64,000 bases of DNA from Murimonas intestini (GCF_024622195.1 NZ_JANKBI010000002.1:62001-126000); one strand, 5' to 3'. Positions 17,366-26,970 are shown, numbered from the stretch's first letter. The notes: generated by a model not told the origin, from the sequence alone. Numbers and translations: made by a program.

Positions 17366-17989
17366 TTGAAGACATTTCCAAAGCCGCTTACAGCCGACGA
17401 AGAAAAATACTACCTTCAAAAATATCAAGAGGGCGATATGGAAGCGCGGAGGATTCTCATAGAGCGCAATCTGAGGCTGGTAGCGCATGTAGCCAGAAAA
17501 TATCAAAGCCCGGATGAGGATGTAGAGGACCTGATCTCTACAGGAATCATCGGGCTTATTAAAGCGGTGTCGACCTTTGACCACAGCAAGACCAACAGGC
17601 TGGCGGCATATGCGGCCAGATGCATTGAGAATGAACTGCTGATGCTGTTCCGCGTCCGCAGGAAGATGGCCAAGGAGGTCTCCCTGTATGAGCCCATAGG
17701 AACAGACAAGGAAGGTAATGAGATAAATCTGCTGGATATCATAGAGAGCACGAATGAAGATGTTGTGGACAATATGGAGCTGCAGCAGAACACTAAGAAG
17801 CTGTACGGCCTGCTGAATATAGCTCTGAACCAGAGGGAACAGGAGGTTTTAAAGCTCCGCTACGGCCTCTGCGGGGAGGAAGAGACGACCCAGAGGGAGA
17901 TAGCCGACAGGTTGGGGATCTCGCGTTCATATGTATCCAGGATTGAAAAAAATGCACTGAAAAAGCTCAGAGAGTGCTTTACAGAATAA
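17366..17989 (+). CDS. sigK: Sporulation sigma factor SigK (no pro-sequence)
   Basis: Late mother-cell sigma factor of sporulation. The sequence follows Bacillus SigK closely: LIERNLRLVAHVARKYQ, DLISTGIIGLIKAVSTFD, YAARCIENELLM, VSLYEPIGTDKEGNEINLLD, and the region 4 helix-turn-helix TQREIADRLGISRSYVSRIEK. It starts at KTFPKPLT, so the membrane-binding pro-peptide of Bacillus pro-SigK is absent; an in-frame stop lies at 17342. The reading frame is whole, with no skin element. Start TTG 17366 follows AGAGGTG and a T-run; GTG 17357 is the alternative. The phosphopantetheinyl transferase gene follows. Confidence 0.93.
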   Translation: MKTFPKPLTADEEKYYLQKYQEGDMEARRILIERNLRLVAHVARKYQSPDEDVEDLISTGIIGLIKAVSTFDHSKTNRLAAYAARCIENELLMLFRVRRKMAKEVSLYEPIGTDKEGNEINLLDIIESTNEDVVDNMELQQNTKKLYGLLNIALNQREQEVLKLRYGLCGEEETTQREIADRLGISRSYVSRIEKNALKKLRECFTE

Positions 17990-18003
17990 AGAGGAGTGGG
18001 AAG

Positions 18004-18729
18004 ATGCAAAGGATAAAGGCATATCTGCTTAAATCTGAAGAATGGCTGCAGGAGCCATATATTGATAAAATAATGGAACTGCTGCCCCGGGAGCGGTATG
18101 AAAAGGCCAGGAACCTTAAAAATCCAAAAGCCAGGGCTCAGAGCGTGCTGGCGTATGCTTTGCTGGCGATGAAGCTGCAGGAGGACTGGGGGACGGGATT
18201 TATGCCGGATATACTGAGCGGCAGCAGAGGAAAGCCTTATCTTGAAGATTATCCGGATATTTTTTTTAATTACAGCCATTGCAGCAGGGGGATCCTGTGC
18301 GCTGTATCTGCCTGTGAGACAGGGGCTGATATAGAGACTGTAAAGCCCTATAAAGAAAAGCTGGCAGGAAGAGTATGCCATCCAAAGGAGCTTGAAATGC
18401 TGGAGCAGATTGCTGACCCGGACGGGCGGGCAGTTTTTTTTACGAGAATCTGGACTGCGAAGGAGAGCTATCTAAAATATCTGGGCTGCGGTATAGACAG
18501 GGAGATGCGCACTATCGACATGTCAGGATGCAGAAACAGGAGTTTTGACGTATACGGTGCCGGATTTGCAATGCTGGAGGGCGAAGGGTTCATGGCTTCA
18601 GTCTGCCGGAGTGAGCTCACGGTCCGGGAGGATGGGCAGGGCCTGCAGAAGGGCAGCACGGATAGCAGGATATCTGTACAGGAAGTATCAGGCAGGGAAA
18701 TCTTAAGCTTCTGCGGCTTGTCTTTTTGA
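18004..18729 (+). CDS. 4'-phosphopantetheinyl transferase (Sfp type)
   Basis: Transfers phosphopantetheine from CoA to carrier proteins. The Sfp-type motifs are present: GKPYLEDYPDIFFNYSHC, GADIETVKP with the Mg-binding Asp and Glu, and FTRIWTAKESYLKYLG (W-x-x-K-E-S/A-x-x-K). Length of 241 residues suits this class, which can serve fatty acid, polyketide and peptide synthases. The frame is open further upstream, but ATG 18004 has GAGGAGTGGGAAG ahead. It begins 14 bases after sigK. Its carrier protein target is not in the window. Confidence 0.9.
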   Translation: MQRIKAYLLKSEEWLQEPYIDKIMELLPRERYEKARNLKNPKARAQSVLAYALLAMKLQEDWGTGFMPDILSGSRGKPYLEDYPDIFFNYSHCSRGILCAVSACETGADIETVKPYKEKLAGRVCHPKELEMLEQIADPDGRAVFFTRIWTAKESYLKYLGCGIDREMRTIDMSGCRNRSFDVYGAGFAMLEGEGFMASVCRSELTVREDGQGLQKGSTDSRISVQEVSGREILSFCGLSF

Positions 18730-18775
18730 AGTTTTGTGATATAATCATATTATAATATTTTTTTTGCTTACACGG

Positions 18776-18798
18776 CGGGGCATCAGCCCCGGCTGTTC
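18776..18798 (+). terminator. Hairpin after the phosphopantetheinyl transferase gene
   Basis: CGGGGC-ATCA-GCCCCG stem followed closely by GCTGTTCTTTTTT; a plausible intrinsic terminator before comM. Confidence 0.6.
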
Positions 18799-18885
18799 TT
18801 TTTTGGCAGTTCTGCCATTATTTCCATTTTATAAATGAATCGATAACCAGTCTAATTGAATTTTACCGGAAGGAGGTATGTTTTT

Positions 18886-20460
18886 TTGTTTTGCAGTATT
18901 TTATCAGCAGCTCTTTTGGGAGTGGACAGCAGGCTTGTGGAGGTGGAGGCTGATGTCAGTGAGGGGCTTCCCATGTTTTCCATGGTGGGATATCTGTCAT
19001 CCCAGGTGAGGGAGGCGCAGGACAGGGTCCGCACAGCCATAAAAAACAGCGGGATCCGCCTGCAGCCAAAGAGGATCACCCTGAACATGTCACCGGCAGA
19101 TTTAAGGAAGGAGGGAACCTCCTTTGATCTGCCCATAGCAATAGGGATTCTTGGTGCATATGGCCATTTAAGACCATCCTCCGTGGAAAATATCATGGCG
19201 GCGGGAGAATTAAGCTTAAACGGGGAAATACGGCCTGTCAGAGGGGTACTCCCCATGGCGCTCATGGCAAAGGAGTCAGGCTGCCGGCTCTTCCTGGTGC
19301 CGAGAGAGAACTTAAAGGAGGCACAGGCCGCCGGAGGCATTGCCGCATACGGAGCCGGGAACCTGAATGAGGCCATAGATATTATAGAAGGGCGCAGTAT
19401 TTTGGAAAAGGCGCAGGATGAGGAAAGGTATCGGGAAGGAGGAGGGGAAGGGCAGAAAAATGATACAGAGCCGCTCAGGCATGAGAGAGAGGATTTTTCT
19501 GACATACTGGGACAGGAGGCGGGAAAGAGGGCCGCTCAGATAGCCATGGCCGGGCTGCACAATATATTATTCATAGGGCCTCCCGGGGCTGGCAAATCGC
19601 TGATCGCCAAAAGACTCCCCACTATCCTGCCGCCCATGTCGGAGGAGGAGCAGCTGGAGGTGTCAAAGATATACAGTATTGCCGGAATGCTGCCCAAGGG
19701 AGAGCCTCTCCTGAAAACAAGGCCCTTCAGGGCGCCCCATCACACGGTGACTGCCCAGGCCCTGGCCGGGGGAGGACGGTATCCCAGACCAGGGGAGGTG
19801 AGCCTTGCGCACAGAGGAGTGCTGTTTCTGGATGAACTGGCGGAATTTTCATCATCCACACTGGAAATACTCCGGCAGCCCCTGGAGGAGCACAGCATAT
19901 GGATAGCCAGGATGGGAGGGAGCTGTATGTTCCCGGCCAGATTTGTGCTGGCCGCAGCCATGAATCCGTGTAAATGCGGGTATTTTCCTGATTTGGAGAG
20001 GTGTATCTGCACACCCGGACAGGTCCAGAGATATTTAGGCAGGATCAGCCAGCCGCTGCTGGAGAGGTTCGATATGTGTGTGGAGATCCCAAAGGCGGGA
20101 TATGATGACATGCTGTCTGCGCCCCCGGGGGAGGACTCAGCCGGGATGCGCGCAAAGGTATGCGCGTCCATGGAGATTCAGGAGGAGCGCTACAGGGGGA
20201 GTGCGTACAGGTACAATTCAGATTTGGACGGAGAAGGCATATCCAGATACTGTGCTATGGACAGGGAGGCAGAGGAGATTATGAAAAGTGCATTTTACAG
20301 GCTGGACTTAAGCGTCCGCTCTTATCACCACGTTATCCGGACAGCCAGGACTATAGCGGACCTGGAGGGAAGCAGCATCATCAGGGGAGGACATGCGGCG
20401 GAGGCTGTATGCTACCGCTCTGCTGACAGGAAATACTGGAACAGGGGAGGGATATACTGA
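18886..20460 (+). CDS. comM: YifB/ComM family AAA+ ATPase (Mg-chelatase-like)
   Basis: A 524-residue ATPase. ComM is a branch-migration helicase in natural transformation of some bacteria. Parts: N-terminal Lon-S5-like domain (LVEVEADVSEGLPMF, VREAQDRVRTAIKNSG), AAA+ domain with Walker A IGPPGAGKS and Walker B FLDELAEF, and Mg-chelatase C-terminal region with cysteine pair CKCGYFP / RCIC. Start TTG 18886 follows AGGAGGTATG and a T-run and gives the family N-terminus; an ATG is not available. The stop overlaps the dprA start (TGATG), linking two DNA-processing genes. Confidence 0.92.
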   Translation: MFCSILSAALLGVDSRLVEVEADVSEGLPMFSMVGYLSSQVREAQDRVRTAIKNSGIRLQPKRITLNMSPADLRKEGTSFDLPIAIGILGAYGHLRPSSVENIMAAGELSLNGEIRPVRGVLPMALMAKESGCRLFLVPRENLKEAQAAGGIAAYGAGNLNEAIDIIEGRSILEKAQDEERYREGGGEGQKNDTEPLRHEREDFSDILGQEAGKRAAQIAMAGLHNILFIGPPGAGKSLIAKRLPTILPPMSEEEQLEVSKIYSIAGMLPKGEPLLKTRPFRAPHHTVTAQALAGGGRYPRPGEVSLAHRGVLFLDELAEFSSSTLEILRQPLEEHSIWIARMGGSCMFPARFVLAAAMNPCKCGYFPDLERCICTPGQVQRYLGRISQPLLERFDMCVEIPKAGYDDMLSAPPGEDSAGMRAKVCASMEIQEERYRGSAYRYNSDLDGEGISRYCAMDREAEEIMKSAFYRLDLSVRSYHHVIRTARTIADLEGSSIIRGGHAAEAVCYRSADRKYWNRGGIY

Positions 20461-21557
20461 TGGTGTCAGACGGAAAAGAGGAAGCATGGCTGTGGCTCTG
20501 TTCACAGCAGGGCCTTTATTATGGAGGGATCCAGAAAATAATCAGCAGATTTGGCGATGCGCAGGCGGCCTACAGCGCCGGGGATGAAGCGATCAGGGAG
20601 TGTCCGGGGCTGAGCCTGAAAATAAAAAATGAACTTGCAGGAAGGCGCAGGGGAAAGGCTTTCCTGAGAGAATATCATAAATGGAAGAAAGAGGGAATAC
20701 ATTTTATCAGCGCCGCACATGAGAAGTTTCCTGAGAGGCTTCGGAATATTCCTGAGAGCCCCTTCGGGCTTTTCGTAAAAGGAGAACTGCCCTGTCCCTT
20801 CAGGCCTGCCGTGGCTGTTGTGGGGGGAAGAAAATGTACGTCCTATGGAAAAAATATATCACAGGATCTGGGCAGAAAGCTGGCGGAGCATGGGGTGGAG
20901 GTCATCAGCGGCATGGCCTACGGCATAGACGGGTTTGCACAGCAGGCGGCCCTTGATGCGGGAGGGGCCTCCTTTGCAGTGCTGGGCAGCGGGGTGGATA
21001 TCTGCTATCCCATATCTCACAGAGGCCTCTATGGGGCGCTGGCGGACAGGGGCGGCCTGATCTCGGAGTTTCCGCCGGGAAGCCCTCCTGCGGCATACCA
21101 TTTTCCCATGAGAAACAGGATCATCAGCGGGCTGGCTGATGTGGTGGTGGTGATAGAGGCCAGGATGAAGAGCGGCTCACTTATTACGGCAGATTTTGCC
21201 CTGGAACAGGGGCGGGATGTCTATGCCCTTCCCGGCAGGTCGGGGGATGAATTGAGCGCCGGGAGCAATCGTCTGATAGCCCAGGGAGCAGGCGTTCTGC
21301 TGTCTGTACCCGCGTTTTTGGAGGAGCTGGGGTATGGCAGTGCAGATGCCCCCAAAATAAAAAAATGTAATATTGGACTTGAAACGAACGAAATTTTGGT
21401 GTATAGTTGTGTGGATTTACAACCCAAAAGCCTTCAGGAACTGGTAACAGAGACAAAGGCTTCTGCGGCAGCTGTGGCAGAGGCTCTTATAAGGCTGGAA
21501 TTAAAAGGTTTGATCAAAGAAGTCTGGAAAAATTATTACATCCTGAGAGATGAATGA
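20460..21557 (+). CDS. dprA: DNA-processing protein DprA
   Basis: Binds single-stranded DNA and loads RecA during transformation. The 365 residues comprise an N-terminal helical region (1-80), the Rossmann-like DprA domain (VAVVGGRKCTSYGK, EVISGMAYGIDGFAQQAAL, FAVLGSGVDICYP, EFPPGSPPAAYHFPMRNRIISGL, SLITADFALEQGRDVYALPG), and a C-terminal winged helix. The start codon overlaps the comM stop by one base. topA follows 28 bases downstream, an arrangement common in Firmicutes. Confidence 0.95.
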   Translation: MVSDGKEEAWLWLCSQQGLYYGGIQKIISRFGDAQAAYSAGDEAIRECPGLSLKIKNELAGRRRGKAFLREYHKWKKEGIHFISAAHEKFPERLRNIPESPFGLFVKGELPCPFRPAVAVVGGRKCTSYGKNISQDLGRKLAEHGVEVISGMAYGIDGFAQQAALDAGGASFAVLGSGVDICYPISHRGLYGALADRGGLISEFPPGSPPAAYHFPMRNRIISGLADVVVVIEARMKSGSLITADFALEQGRDVYALPGRSGDELSAGSNRLIAQGAGVLLSVPAFLEELGYGSADAPKIKKCNIGLETNEILVYSCVDLQPKSLQELVTETKASAAAVAEALIRLELKGLIKEVWKNYYILRDE

Positions 21558-21585
21558 TAAATGCCGAACATGGGGGTATTAGTGA

Positions 21586-23652
21586 ATGGCGAAATATTTA
21601 GTGATCGTGGAGTCACCGACAAAAGTCAAAACAATTAAAAAATTCCTTGGCGCGAATTATGAGGTGACAGCATCCAACGGCCATGTAAGAGACCTTCCCA
21701 AAAGCCAGTTGGGAATTGATGTGGAACACGGCTATGAGCCGAAGTATATTACTATCAGAGGGAAGGGGGACATCCTTGCCGCACTCCGCAAGGAGGCAAA
21801 AAAAGCCGATAAAGTCTATCTGGCAACTGACCCTGACCGTGAAGGGGAAGCCATCTCCTGGCACCTTTCAAAAGCGCTGAAGCTGGATGACAGCAAAATG
21901 TACCGTATCACTTTTAATGAGATCACAAAGACAGCGGTAAAAGAGTCACTTAAGCATGCCAGAGAGATCGACATGGATCTGGTAGATGCCCAGCAGGCCA
22001 GAAGGATGCTGGACCGTATGGTGGGATATATGATCAGCCCGCTTCTGTGGGCAAAGGTAAAGAGAGGCTTAAGCGCCGGGCGTGTACAGTCAGTGGCGCT
22101 TAGGATCATCGGAGACAGGGAAGAGGAGATAAACGCTTTTATTCCGGAGGAATACTGGACCCTGGATGCCGATTTTACAGTACCGGGAGAAAAAAAGCCG
22201 CTTAAGGCCAAGTTTTACGGGACAGAAAAAGAAAAGATCCAGATCCGCTCAAAAGAAGAGCTGGACAAGATATTAAAGGGCCTGGAGGGTGTGAGCTATC
22301 AGGTGGCGGACGTCAAGAAAGGTGAGAGGACTAAAAAAGCCCCCCTTCCTTTTACCACCAGTACACTGCAGCAGGAAGCGTCAAAAGTCCTGAACTTTTC
22401 CACACAGAAGACTATGCGTGTGGCACAGCAGCTCTATGAAGGTATTGATATCAAGGGAAACGGGACAGTCGGTCTCATAACTTATCTGCGTACTGATTCA
22501 ACCAGGATATCTGAAGAGGCTGATAAAGCAGCGAGAGAATACATTGACAAGACATATGGAAAAGAATATGTCTCAGGGACAGTCCAGGAAAAGAAGAGCG
22601 GCAAAAAGATCCAGGATGCCCACGAGGCTATCCGTCCCAGTGATATAGAGAGGACTCCCATATCACTGAAGGATTCTCTTTCCAGGGACCAGTACCGTCT
22701 CTATCAGCTTATCTGGAAGCGTTTTACAGCCAGCAGAATGGAAAATGCCAGATATGAGACAACTTCTGTCAAGATAGGCGCAGGTGAATACCGTTTTACA
22801 GTTGCAGCGTCAAAGCTGGCTTTTGACGGATTTATGGCTGTCTATGTGCAGGAGAGCGATGAACCTGAAAGCGGAAATGTGATGATGAAGGGACTGGATA
22901 AGTCCACACAGCTGGCGCTGAAGGAATTTGACAGCAAACAGCATTTCACACAGCCGCCTGCACATTACACAGAAGCAGCCCTGGTGAAGACTCTGGAGGA
23001 GCTGGGCATCGGACGCCCAAGCACATATGCGCCCACTATTACAACGATCATCAACAGGCGTTATGTGGCGAAGGAAAATAAGAACCTCTATATGACAGAG
23101 CTGGGTGAAGTAGTCAACAACATGATGAAACAGGCTTTCCCAAGTATAGTTGACGTGAACTTCACAGCTAATGTGGAATCTCTCCTGGATAAGGTGGAAG
23201 AGGGGGTTGTCACATGGAAGACTGTTATCAGCAATTTCTACCCTGATCTGGAGGAAGCGGTGAATATCGCCCAGGAAGAGCTGGAGAAGGTAAAGATAGA
23301 GGATGAGGTGACGGATGTCATCTGTGAAGAATGCGGAAGGAACATGGTCATCAAATACGGGCCCCACGGTCGTTTCCTGGCATGTCCCGGGTTTCCTGAC
23401 TGCCGCAATACAAAGCCTTACCTGGAAAAAATCGGAGTCGCCTGCCCCAAATGCGGAAAAGATGTGGTGATTCGCAAGACAAAGAAGGGAAGACGCTATT
23501 ATGGCTGTGAGGATAATCCGGAATGCGATTTCATGTCATGGCAGAAGCCTTCCAAAGAAAAATGTCCCGACTGCGGTGGCATTATGCTGGAAAAAGGAAA
23601 TAAGCTTGTCTGTGCGGATGAGCACTGCGGACACGTAGAATCTAAAAAGTAA
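21586..23652 (+). CDS. topA: DNA topoisomerase I
   Basis: Type IA topoisomerase that relaxes negative supercoils through a tyrosine-DNA link. TOPRIM domain at the N-terminus (YLVIVESPTKVKTIKKFLG, LATDPDREGEAISWHL with the D-x-D-x-E metal motif), active-site tyrosine in GLITYLRTDSTRIS, and three C-terminal zinc ribbons (CEECGRNM...CPGFPDC, CPKCGKDV...C, CPDCGGIM...C). 688 residues is standard. ATG 21586 follows GGGGGTATTAGTGA, a weak site. Confidence 0.97.
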   Translation: MAKYLVIVESPTKVKTIKKFLGANYEVTASNGHVRDLPKSQLGIDVEHGYEPKYITIRGKGDILAALRKEAKKADKVYLATDPDREGEAISWHLSKALKLDDSKMYRITFNEITKTAVKESLKHAREIDMDLVDAQQARRMLDRMVGYMISPLLWAKVKRGLSAGRVQSVALRIIGDREEEINAFIPEEYWTLDADFTVPGEKKPLKAKFYGTEKEKIQIRSKEELDKILKGLEGVSYQVADVKKGERTKKAPLPFTTSTLQQEASKVLNFSTQKTMRVAQQLYEGIDIKGNGTVGLITYLRTDSTRISEEADKAAREYIDKTYGKEYVSGTVQEKKSGKKIQDAHEAIRPSDIERTPISLKDSLSRDQYRLYQLIWKRFTASRMENARYETTSVKIGAGEYRFTVAASKLAFDGFMAVYVQESDEPESGNVMMKGLDKSTQLALKEFDSKQHFTQPPAHYTEAALVKTLEELGIGRPSTYAPTITTIINRRYVAKENKNLYMTELGEVVNNMMKQAFPSIVDVNFTANVESLLDKVEEGVVTWKTVISNFYPDLEEAVNIAQEELEKVKIEDEVTDVICEECGRNMVIKYGPHGRFLACPGFPDCRNTKPYLEKIGVACPKCGKDVVIRKTKKGRRYYGCEDNPECDFMSWQKPSKEKCPDCGGIMLEKGNKLVCADEHCGHVESKK

Positions 23653-23758
23653 CTGTGACATACATCTTGCGGAAAGCATTTTCAAAACACGCTCTTGAGG
23701 CCGGATTAGGAACAGTTACGAAAATAAAAGAAAGTGTATTTAATTTTCGCATTTTTTA

Positions 23759-23787
23759 TTGAAATTCAAATAATTGTATGCTAAGAT
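23759..23787 (+). promoter_or_regulatory. Predicted sigma-A promoter of codY
   Basis: TTGAAA at 23759-23764, 17 bases, then TAAGAT at 23782-23787, some 70 bases ahead of the codY start. Confidence 0.5.
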
Positions 23788-23856
23788 GTCTACATGATGA
23801 CGTAGTGTCGCATTGGGCATAGCCAATCCGGGGTGATTGACAGAACAGGAGGAATA

Positions 23857-24639
23857 ATGAGCGTACAGTTATTGGATAAGACCAGAAAAATCAATAAACT
23901 CTTGCATAACAATAATTCAAGCAAAGTTGTGTTTAACGATATTTGCGCTGTGCTGACAGAGATATTGAGTTCAAATATTCTGGTCATCAGTAGAAAAGGC
24001 AAAGTTCTGGGAGTAGGATTGAGTGAGGGCGTGGAAGAAATCAATGAATTAATTGTGGACAAGGTAGGCGGATATATTGATCCGATGCTGAATGAGAGGC
24101 TTCTTGGCGTCCTGTCCACAAAAGAGAATGTGAACCTGGAGACACTGGGCTTTGTGGGAGACAGTGTAAAGAAATACCAGGCGATCATCAACCCGATCGA
24201 TATCGCGGGAGAGAGACTGGGCACTGTATTTATGTATAAGAGCAGCAGCCAGTATGAGATAGACGATATCATCCTGAGTGAATACGGGACCACTGTTGTG
24301 GGACTTGAAATGATGCGTTCCGTACACGAGGAAAATGCAGAAGAAAACAGAAAAGTTCAGATTGTGAAATCAGCGATCAGCACGCTGTCATTTTCAGAGC
24401 TGGAGGCGATCATCCATATCTTTGATGAGCTGGATGGCACTGAAGGCATACTGGTGGCAAGCAAGATCGCGGACAGAGTCGGAATCACCCGTTCAGTTAT
24501 CGTAAATGCCCTGCGAAAATTTGAAAGTGCCGGCGTCATCGAATCACGTTCATCAGGAATGAAGGGAACATACATCAAAGTCATCAATGATGTAGTTTTT
24601 GATGAGCTTGAGAATATCAAAAAAGAAAAGATGAAATAA
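23857..24639 (+). CDS. codY: GTP- and branched-chain amino acid-sensing regulator CodY
   Basis: Global regulator that represses nutrient-limitation genes when GTP and isoleucine, leucine or valine are abundant. N-terminal GAF domain (LLDKTRKINKLLH..., about 1-155) and C-terminal winged helix-turn-helix with ASKIADRVGITRSVIVNALRKFESAGVIESRSSG, which is almost invariant in the family. Length is 260 residues from ATG 23857, which follows ACAGGAGGAATA; an upstream TTG at 23833 is less likely. It has its own predicted promoter and a strong terminator. Confidence 0.97.
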   Translation: MSVQLLDKTRKINKLLHNNNSSKVVFNDICAVLTEILSSNILVISRKGKVLGVGLSEGVEEINELIVDKVGGYIDPMLNERLLGVLSTKENVNLETLGFVGDSVKKYQAIINPIDIAGERLGTVFMYKSSSQYEIDDIILSEYGTTVVGLEMMRSVHEENAEENRKVQIVKSAISTLSFSELEAIIHIFDELDGTEGILVASKIADRVGITRSVIVNALRKFESAGVIESRSSGMKGTYIKVINDVVFDELENIKKEKMK

Positions 24640-24659
24640 GCTTATACGGCGCGTTATAC

Positions 24660-24694
24660 AGCCCGGGAACACTGTTGTTCCCGGGCTGTGTTTT
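24660..24694 (+). terminator. codY terminator
   Basis: A 12-bp perfect stem, AGCCCGGGAACA / TGTTCCCGGGCT, with a 4-base loop, followed by GTGTTTT. Confidence 0.85.
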
Positions 24695-24816
24695 GAGTAT
24701 AAATAATTAAGAATCTAAAAAAAATATAAAAAGGACAAAAATGAGAAAAACAGAGAAAAATTAAGAATACATGAGGTAATTTGTGAATATAATTAAAATG
24801 AGCGACATAACTGCAG

Positions 24817-24845
24817 TTGCACATTTAACTCAATTTAACTAATAT
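24817..24845 (+). promoter_or_regulatory. Predicted groESL promoter
   Basis: TTGCAC at 24817-24822, 17 bases, then TAATAT at 24840-24845. The CIRCE operator begins 11 bases downstream. Confidence 0.7.
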
Positions 24846-24856
24846 AAGAGCATCGG

Positions 24857-24883
24857 TTAGCACTCGATAAAAGTGAGTGCTAA
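24857..24883 (+). promoter_or_regulatory. CIRCE operator (HrcA binding site)
   Basis: Exact CIRCE consensus: TTAGCACTC, 9-base spacer, GAGTGCTAA. It lies just downstream of the predicted promoter and 49 bases before groES, so groESL is expected to be repressed by HrcA and induced by heat. The hrcA gene is not in this window. Confidence 0.97.
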
Positions 24884-24932
24884 TAATTAAAAAAGTAAAA
24901 ACAGATCTTAACAAATAAGGAGGAGATTTTTT

Positions 24933-25217
24933 ATGAAGTTAGTACCATTAGGTGACAGGGTTGTATTAAAACAGTTTGAAGCAGAGGAGACAACAAAATC
25001 AGGCATCATCCTTGCAAGCAAATCCCAGGAGAAGCCGCAGGAAGCAGAAGTAGTTGCAGTAGGACCTGGCGGAATGGTTGACGGCAAGGAAGTTACAATG
25101 CAGGTAAAAGCAGGCGACAAAGTTATTTATTCCAAATATGCAGGAAATGAAGTTAAGTTAGATGACGAAGAATACATTATCGTAAAACAGAGTGATATTC
25201 TTGCAATTGTAGAATAA
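24933..25217 (+). CDS. groES: Co-chaperonin GroES
   Basis: The 94-residue lid of the GroEL chaperonin. Family features are KLVPLGDRVVLK at the start, the mobile loop EETTKSGIILASKSQEKPQ, and EVVAVGPGG. ATG 24933 follows AAGGAGGAGA. It is the first gene of the CIRCE-controlled operon, with groEL 133 bases downstream. Confidence 0.98.
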   Translation: MKLVPLGDRVVLKQFEAEETTKSGIILASKSQEKPQEAEVVAVGPGGMVDGKEVTMQVKAGDKVIYSKYAGNEVKLDDEEYIIVKQSDILAIVE

Positions 25218-25350
25218 GCCTGATTATTTAACAGGTTTGTTTATAAATGTTCAGGCAGGCCGGACAGATCAGCGGTAAATGCGGATCGCGGCTGAAATAA
25301 TTGATATAATATAGAAATAATATAGATCAGAAAACTAGGAGGAATCAGAA

Positions 25351-26970
25351 ATGGCAAAGGATATTAAATTCGGCGCAGACGCAAGAGCAGCACTGGAAGC
25401 AGGCGTTAACAAATTAGCAAATACAGTAAGGGTGACACTTGGACCGAAAGGAAGGAATGTTGTCCTTGACAAGCAGTACGGAACACCGCTCATCACAAAT
25501 GACGGCGTGACAATCGCAAAAGAGATCGAGCTGGAAGACGCTTTCGAGAATATGGGAGCACAGCTTGTAAAGGAAGTTGCTACTAAGACAAATGACGTGG
25601 CAGGTGATGGAACTACAACAGCTACAGTTCTGGCACAGTCCATGATCCACGAAGGAATGAAGAACCTGGCAGCAGGCGCTAATCCTATCGTTCTGCGCAA
25701 GGGTATGAGAAAAGCTACAGATACAGCAGTAGAAGCTATCGCAGCCATGAGCAGCAAGGTAACAGGAAAAGAGCAGATGGCAAGAGTTGCAGCTATCTCA
25801 GCAGGTGAGGACGAAGTTGGAAACATGGTGGCAGATGCTATGGAAAAGGTTTCTAATGACGGTGTCATCACAATTGAAGAGTCTAAGACAATGAAGACTG
25901 AGCTGGACCTGGTAGAAGGTATGCAGTTTGACAGAGGATACATCTCAGCATACATGGCTACAGATATGGAAAAAATGGAAGCAGTCCTGGATGATCCGTA
26001 CATCCTGATCACAGATAAGAAGATTTCCAATATTCAGGAGATCCTTCCGGTTTTAGAGCAGATCGTACAGGGAGGCAAGAAGCTTCTCATCATCGCTGAG
26101 GATGTTGAGGGTGAAGCTCTTACAACACTGATCGTAAATAAATTAAGAGGAACATTCCAGGTAGTGGCAGTGAAGGCTCCGGGATATGGTGACAGAAGGA
26201 AAGAAATGCTTCAGGATATCGCTATTCTGACAGGCGGCCAGGTTATCTCTGAAGAACTTGGTCTGGAATTAAAGGATGCCACAATGGAACAGCTGGGACG
26301 CGCAAAATCTGTAAAAGTACAGAAAGAGAATACAGTTATTGTTGACGGCTGCGGAGATAAGGCAGAGATCCAGAACAGGATCGGCCAGATCAGAGCTGCA
26401 ATTGAAGAGACAACATCTGACTTTGACAGAGAAAAACTTCAGGAAAGACTTGCTAAGCTGGCAGGCGGTGTTGCAGTTATCCGCGTAGGCGCTGCTACTG
26501 AGACAGAGATGAAGGAAGCTAAGCTCCGCATGGAGGATGCTTTAAATGCAACAAGAGCAGCAGTGGAAGAAGGTATCGTATCAGGCGGCGGTTCAGCATA
26601 TATCCATGCATCCAAAGAGGTTGAAAAGCTTATTGAAACTCTTGAAGGTGATGAGAAGACAGGCGCTAAGGTCATCTTAAAGGCACTGGAATCTCCTCTG
26701 TACCATATCGCAGCAAATGCTGGACTTGAAGGATCTGTTATCATCAACAAGGTAAAAGAATCTGCAGACGGCATCGGTTTTGATGCTTACAAAGAAGAAT
26801 ATGTGAACATGGTGGAAGCAGGTATCCTGGATCCGGCCAAGGTTACAAGAAGCGCACTTCAGAATGCAACAAGTGTAGCAAGCACATTCCTTACAACAGA
26901 GTCATGCGTGGCTAATATCAAAGAAGAGGCTCCGGCAGCTCCTGCACCGGGCGGAATGGGAATGATGTAA
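25351..26970 (+). CDS. groEL: Chaperonin GroEL
   Basis: ATP-dependent 60-kDa folding chaperonin, 539 residues. Seen: KDIKFGADARAALEAGVNKLA at the N-terminus (first 20 residues diagnostic), the nucleotide loop VTLGPKGRNVVLDK, the catalytic segment GDGTTTATVLAQ, and the C-terminal GGMGMM tail. Codon use is more biased than in nearby genes, as expected for high expression. ATG 25351 follows AGGAGGAAT. It ends with a strong terminator. Confidence 0.99.
   Translation: MAKDIKFGADARAALEAGVNKLANTVRVTLGPKGRNVVLDKQYGTPLITNDGVTIAKEIELEDAFENMGAQLVKEVATKTNDVAGDGTTTATVLAQSMIHEGMKNLAAGANPIVLRKGMRKATDTAVEAIAAMSSKVTGKEQMARVAAISAGEDEVGNMVADAMEKVSNDGVITIEESKTMKTELDLVEGMQFDRGYISAYMATDMEKMEAVLDDPYILITDKKISNIQEILPVLEQIVQGGKKLLIIAEDVEGEALTTLIVNKLRGTFQVVAVKAPGYGDRRKEMLQDIAILTGGQVISEELGLELKDATMEQLGRAKSVKVQKENTVIVDGCGDKAEIQNRIGQIRAAIEETTSDFDREKLQERLAKLAGGVAVIRVGAATETEMKEAKLRMEDALNATRAAVEEGIVSGGGSAYIHASKEVEKLIETLEGDEKTGAKVILKALESPLYHIAANAGLEGSVIINKVKESADGIGFDAYKEEYVNMVEAGILDPAKVTRSALQNATSVASTFLTTESCVANIKEEAPAAPAPGGMGMM

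Noticed and set aside
20078..20587. Small overlapping frames inside comM and dprA
   Set aside because: They are shadows of the main frames, without ribosome sites or family resemblance.
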